Shown in pieces: positions 60,772 to 64,000 of a DNA stretch of 64,000 nt (position 1 is its first letter; each line of letters starts with the position of its first letter). The notes under the pieces are model-generated. The model had not been told where the DNA came from. It ran no database searches and saw nothing but the letters and a program-made list of their open reading frames with translations. The position numbers and the translations under genes were made by a program. Source of the stretch: Mucilaginibacter auburnensis (lineage in GTDB: Bacteria; Bacteroidota; Bacteroidia; Sphingobacteriales; Sphingobacteriaceae); the NCBI RefSeq assembly GCF_002797815.1, contig NZ_PGFJ01000002.1:62001-126000 (forward strand). The letters run 5' to 3'.

Positions 60772-61371
60772 TCACTTATGGATAGAAATTTTCAGCTTTT
60801 CGGCTACACAGGGATTGTGCCTTAACCAGGCAACGCGCTGCTCGCCGGTGTAACTTCCGTTTATCCATTTTTTTATATCGCTACGCTCTAAAATTGCAGG
60901 CATGCGGTCGTGTATTCGTGCCATCGCAGCATTGGGTTGCATAGTTATCATAGCAAAAGTTGGCAGCAGCATACCAGTTTTAATATCAAACCAAATATCC
61001 CATATTCCGGCTATATAAAACGGCTGACCATCGGCGCGTTCAATTTTAAAGGTTCGCTCCTGATCTTTATTATATTCAAAGAAAGCCTGTATGCGCGCCA
61101 CGCAGTGCTTGCGACCAACCAGTTCCTTCCATAAAGGCACCAAAAACAATGATTCTATCCGTGCGTGCTTATTCTTGCTATGTATGCGGTCATCATCAAC
61201 AGAAAGCAGACCCCATCTGTATTGCTGCACCTTATCCGGTAATGCATCAGTAAGCACAGGCAGCATGGTACCCGGGTTACCGCTGCCGCTGTTTTTTGCG
61301 GTGTATGATCCGCCATCGCGGGTAATTATTTTAATATCCTTTTGCTCACCTATTTCAACATGTCCGCACAT
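60772..61371 (-). CDS. SRAP-family (YedK/HMCES) protein
   Basis: This protein of 199 residues starts MCG, with the catalytic Cys2 that links to abasic sites in single-stranded DNA. The glutamate (FFEYNK, E99) and histidine (RIHDRMP, H154) of the active site are kept. The asparagine of the usual INAR motif (N75 of E. coli YedK) is replaced by histidine (KHARIES, H69), and it lacks several loops. It protects or repairs damaged DNA. It shares the palindromic promoter motif at 61394 with umuD and dprA, and lies downstream of umuC on the same strand. Confidence 0.85.
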   Translation of the reverse strand: MCGHVEIGEQKDIKIITRDGGSYTAKNSGSGNPGTMLPVLTDALPDKVQQYRWGLLSVDDDRIHSKNKHARIESLFLVPLWKELVGRKHCVARIQAFFEYNKDQERTFKIERADGQPFYIAGIWDIWFDIKTGMLLPTFAMITMQPNAAMARIHDRMPAILERSDIKKWINGSYTGEQRVAWLRHNPCVAEKLKISIHK

Positions 61372-61389
61372 AATCCTATCAATTTAATT

Positions 61390-61421
61390 CAAAGCTAATA
61401 TTTTTAGCAATCAATTACAAA
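61390..61421 (-). promoter_or_regulatory. Promoter of the SRAP gene with candidate damage-type operator
   Basis: On the minus strand TTTG (complement of 61418-61421) is followed after 20 bases by TAGCTTTG (complement of 61390-61397). The palindrome GCTAATATTTTTAGC (61394-61408), which reads GCTAAAAATATTAGC on the other strand, lies between and overlaps the -7 box. This is where a repressor would act. The start codon is 19 bases further. Confidence 0.75.
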
Positions 61422-61436
61422 CGCTACAACTTTTGG

Positions 61437-62690
61437 CTATTTTGTTGTAATAAGTTGCCGCCAGTTGGTAGTATACTGCGGACTTAAGAACTCTTGTTTC
61501 ATTACCCATTTCTTATCAAATCCCTCAGCAGCCATACGCAGGGTTCCCCTGCCGTAACGTGAGTTCAGTTCGTCTATCAGTCCTGACAGTTTCTGCTCGC
61601 GGCTGTGCTCATAGCTGTTGTACAAATTGAATTGCACTTCACCCGCAGGGATAATACCTGTTACCCTCACGCCGGTTTTAAGGTAGTTGTAGCCCGGTTG
61701 CCAAATGGCCCTGAGCGCCTGCACCGCCACACAAGTAAGCTGATGAGTGTTGTTAGCTGCAACCGGTATTTTTACCGTGATGCTGGGGTAATGCTGATCG
61801 TGCTTTACGTTGTGTTTGTTAGTGCGTATGTAAACAGTAAGCATAAGCGCCATACTGTTTTGCTGTCTTAGTTTAAGAGCCACCGTTGCGGCATGCATAG
61901 CTACTGCCTCCTCAATAGGGTCAAGTAGTGTTTGATAGGTATTAAAGCTTTGGCTGCTTTCAATACCCTTGGAACGTTCGGCAACATCACGTATCACATT
62001 GCAGGGCTTACCCCACAACTCCTGATGCAAACGCCAGCCCTGCACAGTCATTTGCTTGCGTACAAAATCAGCCTTCAACTGTCTGAAATCGTGCGCGGTT
62101 TTTATGCCCCGTTCAACCAGTTTATTGTAATAGGCTAACCCCACCCCCCAAACATCTTCAATAGGAAAATTTAAAACCGTTTCATCTATTTTCTCTGGTG
62201 TATCTAACAGCAAGTAAGGTCGCTTCTGCTTTTTTGCTGCTTTATTAGCTAATTTTGCTAACGATAAAGTTGGCCCTACTCCAATAGTGATAGGCAACCC
62301 AGTATGACGCATTACGTTAGCGCTTATTGTTGCAGCATGTTTATCCAGATCAATGCCTTGAATATTACCCAAAGCCATAAAAGCTTCGTCAATGCTATAA
62401 ACCATCAACGTATAAGTGTATCGGGCCAGGTTATTCATAAGCCTCGCACTCATATCTGCATACAACGGGTAATTGCTGCTGAAAATAACCGCGTTATGTT
62501 CTTTTAAATTTTTGCGTACAATAAACTCTGCATCAGCCATTTTTATACCAATGGCTTTAGCCTCGTTACTGCGCGCAATAACACATCCATCATTGTTAGA
62601 CAAAACCACCACTACCTTGCCCTCTAATTCGGGCCTGAACAGGCGCTCACAGCTTACGTAGCAATTGTTGATGTCAACATGTGCAAACAC
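61437..62690 (-). CDS. umuC: UmuC-like Y-family translesion polymerase
   Basis: This protein of 417 residues begins MFAHVDINNCYVSCERLFRPELEGKVVVVLSNNDGCVIARSNEAKAIGIKMADAEF, the Y-family N-terminus with the catalytic aspartate in DINN. The second acidic motif is YSIDEAFM. The thumb/little-finger part PYLLLDTPEKIDETVLNFPIEDVWGVGLAYYNKLVERGI follows. It copies damaged DNA in SOS mutagenesis. Its start overlaps the end of the umuD homologue by 17 bases, so the pair is co-translated, although the partner lacks protease residues. Confidence 0.93.
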   Translation of the reverse strand: MFAHVDINNCYVSCERLFRPELEGKVVVVLSNNDGCVIARSNEAKAIGIKMADAEFIVRKNLKEHNAVIFSSNYPLYADMSARLMNNLARYTYTLMVYSIDEAFMALGNIQGIDLDKHAATISANVMRHTGLPITIGVGPTLSLAKLANKAAKKQKRPYLLLDTPEKIDETVLNFPIEDVWGVGLAYYNKLVERGIKTAHDFRQLKADFVRKQMTVQGWRLHQELWGKPCNVIRDVAERSKGIESSQSFNTYQTLLDPIEEAVAMHAATVALKLRQQNSMALMLTVYIRTNKHNVKHDQHYPSITVKIPVAANNTHQLTCVAVQALRAIWQPGYNYLKTGVRVTGIIPAGEVQFNLYNSYEHSREQKLSGLIDELNSRYGRGTLRMAAEGFDKKWVMKQEFLSPQYTTNWRQLITTK

Positions 62691-63108
62691 GGGCGTACCT
62701 CCCTATTTTATGTTGTGGCTGCAAAACCGGATTAAGCGTTAAGGTTACCACCCCCCAACAGTTAAAGTTTTGCGTTTGATTAATAATAATACAATCGGCA
62801 GGTTTGCCTGCGCGGAGTTCCAGATGATTGGCTACCGGCACATATTCACGGGTATAAAAATCGCCTTCATGATAAAACACTACAATGCTACCGCTAACCG
62901 GCGTAAGGGTACGGTCAATCACCAGAACGTGCTCTGGCAAAATGTGGTACGCCGTCATGGCATCGCTGCCCATCCGCATAAAAAAGGTATTGTCGGGGTC
63001 AATTACTATTATCTCACTTACATCAAGTTCGGGTTCCTCATAAGTAAGCATTGGCAACCTGAAACCTAACACATCCCTCTTTGCCCGCTGTTTTTTTACC
63101 CTTAACAT
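62674..63108 (-). CDS. UmuD-like protein with replaced catalytic residues
   Basis: This protein has 144 residues from the ATG at 63108; a TTG at 63129 would add seven residues. It aligns to E. coli UmuD without a gap from the cleavage site to the core, with an offset of exactly ten. The catalytic serine (S60) is alanine 50 (SDAM), the lysine (K97) is arginine 87 (FYTREYV), and the Cys24-Gly25 cleavage bond is Leu14-Gly15. The fold, including the strands VLVIDRTLTPVSGSIVVFYHEGDF, is kept. It is presumably unable to cleave itself, but it lies in frame order with umuC. An LexA-type regulator is a weaker alternative. Confidence 0.85.
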   Translation of the reverse strand: MLRVKKQRAKRDVLGFRLPMLTYEEPELDVSEIIVIDPDNTFFMRMGSDAMTAYHILPEHVLVIDRTLTPVSGSIVVFYHEGDFYTREYVPVANHLELRAGKPADCIIINQTQNFNCWGVVTLTLNPVLQPQHKIGRYARVCTC

Positions 63109-63112
63109 AATT

Positions 63113-63134
63113 ACTAATATTTTTAGCAAATATA
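63113..63134 (-). promoter_or_regulatory. Candidate damage-type operator and -7 box, umuD copy
   Basis: On the minus strand TATATTTG (complement of 63127-63134) is an exact -7 box, and ACTAATATTTTTAGC (63113-63127) lies just downstream, over the expected start site. It shares 14 of 15 bases with the SRAP copy. No clear -33 box is seen. Confidence 0.6.
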
Positions 63135-63326
63135 TAAATCAGAGATTTTTTACAGCATGGTGTTTAAAAAAACTATCGATGGCAATTATAGCAAATAGCT
63201 CTAAGCAATAATCTGCTGTATAAATGTCAACAGTAATGAAAATAGGTACTATAATATTTTCTTAACCAAAACGAAAACATTTCTTCCTAAACCTAAGTTA
63301 TTCCATTAACAATTAATATCTACGTT

Positions 63327-63797
63327 ATGGAAAACAACACATGGAGCAATGATCAGAACCAGCGTTCTGATATGCAAAACGAGAACAATCAGCAAAATAA
63401 TCAACAGCAAGGCTTTGGCAGCAGTCAGGAAATGCAATCCAACAATGATCCGGGCAACCCAAGCAGCGGTGCGCAGGGAAGTTTTGATGCGCAGAATCCA
63501 AACATAAAACGCGAAGAATGGAGCCACGGCGCCCTAAGCAACCAGGAGCAGCAAAGCAATATTGACGCGGGCAACGGCGGCGCGCTGCAAGGTGAGCAAA
63601 ACCGTGATTCGGGCCAAAGCGGTCAGGATTATATGCAAGGCAACCGCCAGGAACAACAAAGTAACAACATGAACCAATACCGCGATCAGGATACCATGAG
63701 CAACGACGAGGAATGGGAAATGGATGACGACAGCGATGATATGAGTGACGATGATATGAATCGTGACGATATCGACGATGAAAGAAATGTGCTGTAG
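63327..63797 (+). CDS. Disordered Q/N/D-rich protein, 156 residues
   Basis: The protein has almost no hydrophobic residues. The first half is rich in Q, N and S (QNQRSDMQNENNQQNNQQQ) and the last 30 residues are strongly acidic (DDDSDDMSDDDMNRDD). It has no signal or membrane helix, so it is probably cytoplasmic and disordered. It follows the SOS-type cluster with a 218-base gap. Such proteins may be stress or desiccation factors, but no function can be claimed. Confidence 0.6.
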   Translation: MENNTWSNDQNQRSDMQNENNQQNNQQQGFGSSQEMQSNNDPGNPSSGAQGSFDAQNPNIKREEWSHGALSNQEQQSNIDAGNGGALQGEQNRDSGQSGQDYMQGNRQEQQSNNMNQYRDQDTMSNDEEWEMDDDSDDMSDDDMNRDDIDDERNVL

Positions 63798-63824
63798 GTA
63801 ATAATTTATTCAGGGGTTAGTCAG

Positions 63825-63985
63825 TTGGTTTAGCATACGGATTAACCCCTCCCTGCCATCCCAAGGGAGGGATATTTGACAAGTTTTTTATCGTACTTTA
63901 TTCCGTCGAATCCTTCCTTGGGGAAGGGTGCGGCTGACTGTGATGTGGCGGGAAGGGGTTAATGAAGCGACTTATTTCGTATGCG
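63825..63985. repeat. Long inverted repeat at the right end
   Basis: The left arm (from GCATACGGATTAACCCC through CCATCCCAAGGGAGGGAT) is mirrored by ATCCTTCCTTGGGGAAGGG through GGGGTTAAT and TTCGTATGC. The left arm lacks about 20 bases that the right arm carries (CAGTCAGCCGCACCC region, read on the other strand). The centre (about 63874-63911) is AT-rich. Another copy may begin at the very end of the window, where GGATCC is followed by a C run. Confidence 0.65.
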
Positions 63986-64000
63986 GATCCCCCCCCTTCC

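Overview
The window looks like chromosomal DNA of a Bacteroidota bacterium, most probably Sphingobacteriaceae close to Mucilaginibacter or Pedobacter. The reasons are moderate AT-richness, promoters of the Bacteroidota type (TTG/TTTG, about 19-21 bases, then TAnnTTTG), few Shine-Dalgarno sequences, and family content: DUF2795, lmo0937-type peptides, a sulfite reductase with a HEPN tail, secreted M1 and M28 peptidases, DUF2306 and DUF2784. No tRNA, rRNA, prophage, insertion sequence or CRISPR array was recognised. The species assignment is inference.

Layout. 1-3.8 kb: the start of a 1-Cys peroxiredoxin gene, two tandem small exported proteins, and a bioF-bioD-hydroxyacyl-CoA dehydrogenase operon. 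4-16.2 kb: an exopolysaccharide locus. It holds a short TolC-like protein, a Wzz/BY-kinase-like protein, a family 2 glycosyltransferase, an unusual 49-residue membrane peptide, a Wzy-like polymerase and a GT4 enzyme. A converging operon carries two GT2 paralogues, a gluconate-dehydrogenase-subunit-3-like protein and a GMC oxidoreductase, and a divergent gene encodes a Wzx flippase. 16.2-18.1 kb: a lipoprotein and an exported esterase. 18.3-25.9 kb: housekeeping genes (yidC, pyrG, kdsB, a deoxynucleoside kinase, trpS, plsC, gatC). 26-30.8 kb: an ABC ATPase, a GH19 chitinase, a cobalamin adenosyltransferase, two small conserved genes and dprA.

31-34.2 kb: a BlaI-type repressor and M56 sensor protease, with three palindromic operators laid over the promoter, followed by a CBM9-like exported protein and a proline-rich protein. 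35-46.5 kb: a thioesterase, a TolB-like propeller, an oxidoreductase/isomerase/transporter set that looks like sugar catabolism, an orphan ABC ATPase, an M1 peptidase, an exported chorismate mutase and an M28 peptidase. 46.5-50.3 kb: two minus-strand operon genes and a PQQ-type sugar dehydrogenase lipoprotein. 50.4-55.7 kb: a MOSC protein, a SelW-like protein, an Rrf2 regulator and a sulfur assimilation operon (sulfite reductase, siroheme synthase, cysH). 56-60.4 kb: a cupredoxin, a propeller protein and two tandem NIF3 paralogues, one with a twin-arginine signal. 60.8-63.1 kb: DNA damage genes (SRAP protein, umuC, and a umuD homologue lacking its catalytic residues). 63.3 kb to the end: a disordered Q/N/D-rich protein and an inverted repeat.

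The most unusual points are: a near-identical palindrome in front of the SRAP, umuD and dprA genes that may be this lineage's damage-response operator; a UmuD with both catalytic residues replaced; a pair of 130-bp intergenic elements that align without gaps while their centres differ; several intergenic palindromes built on a strict 7-base period; the triple-operator BlaI/M56 locus; and the exported NIF3 protein beside a copper protein.
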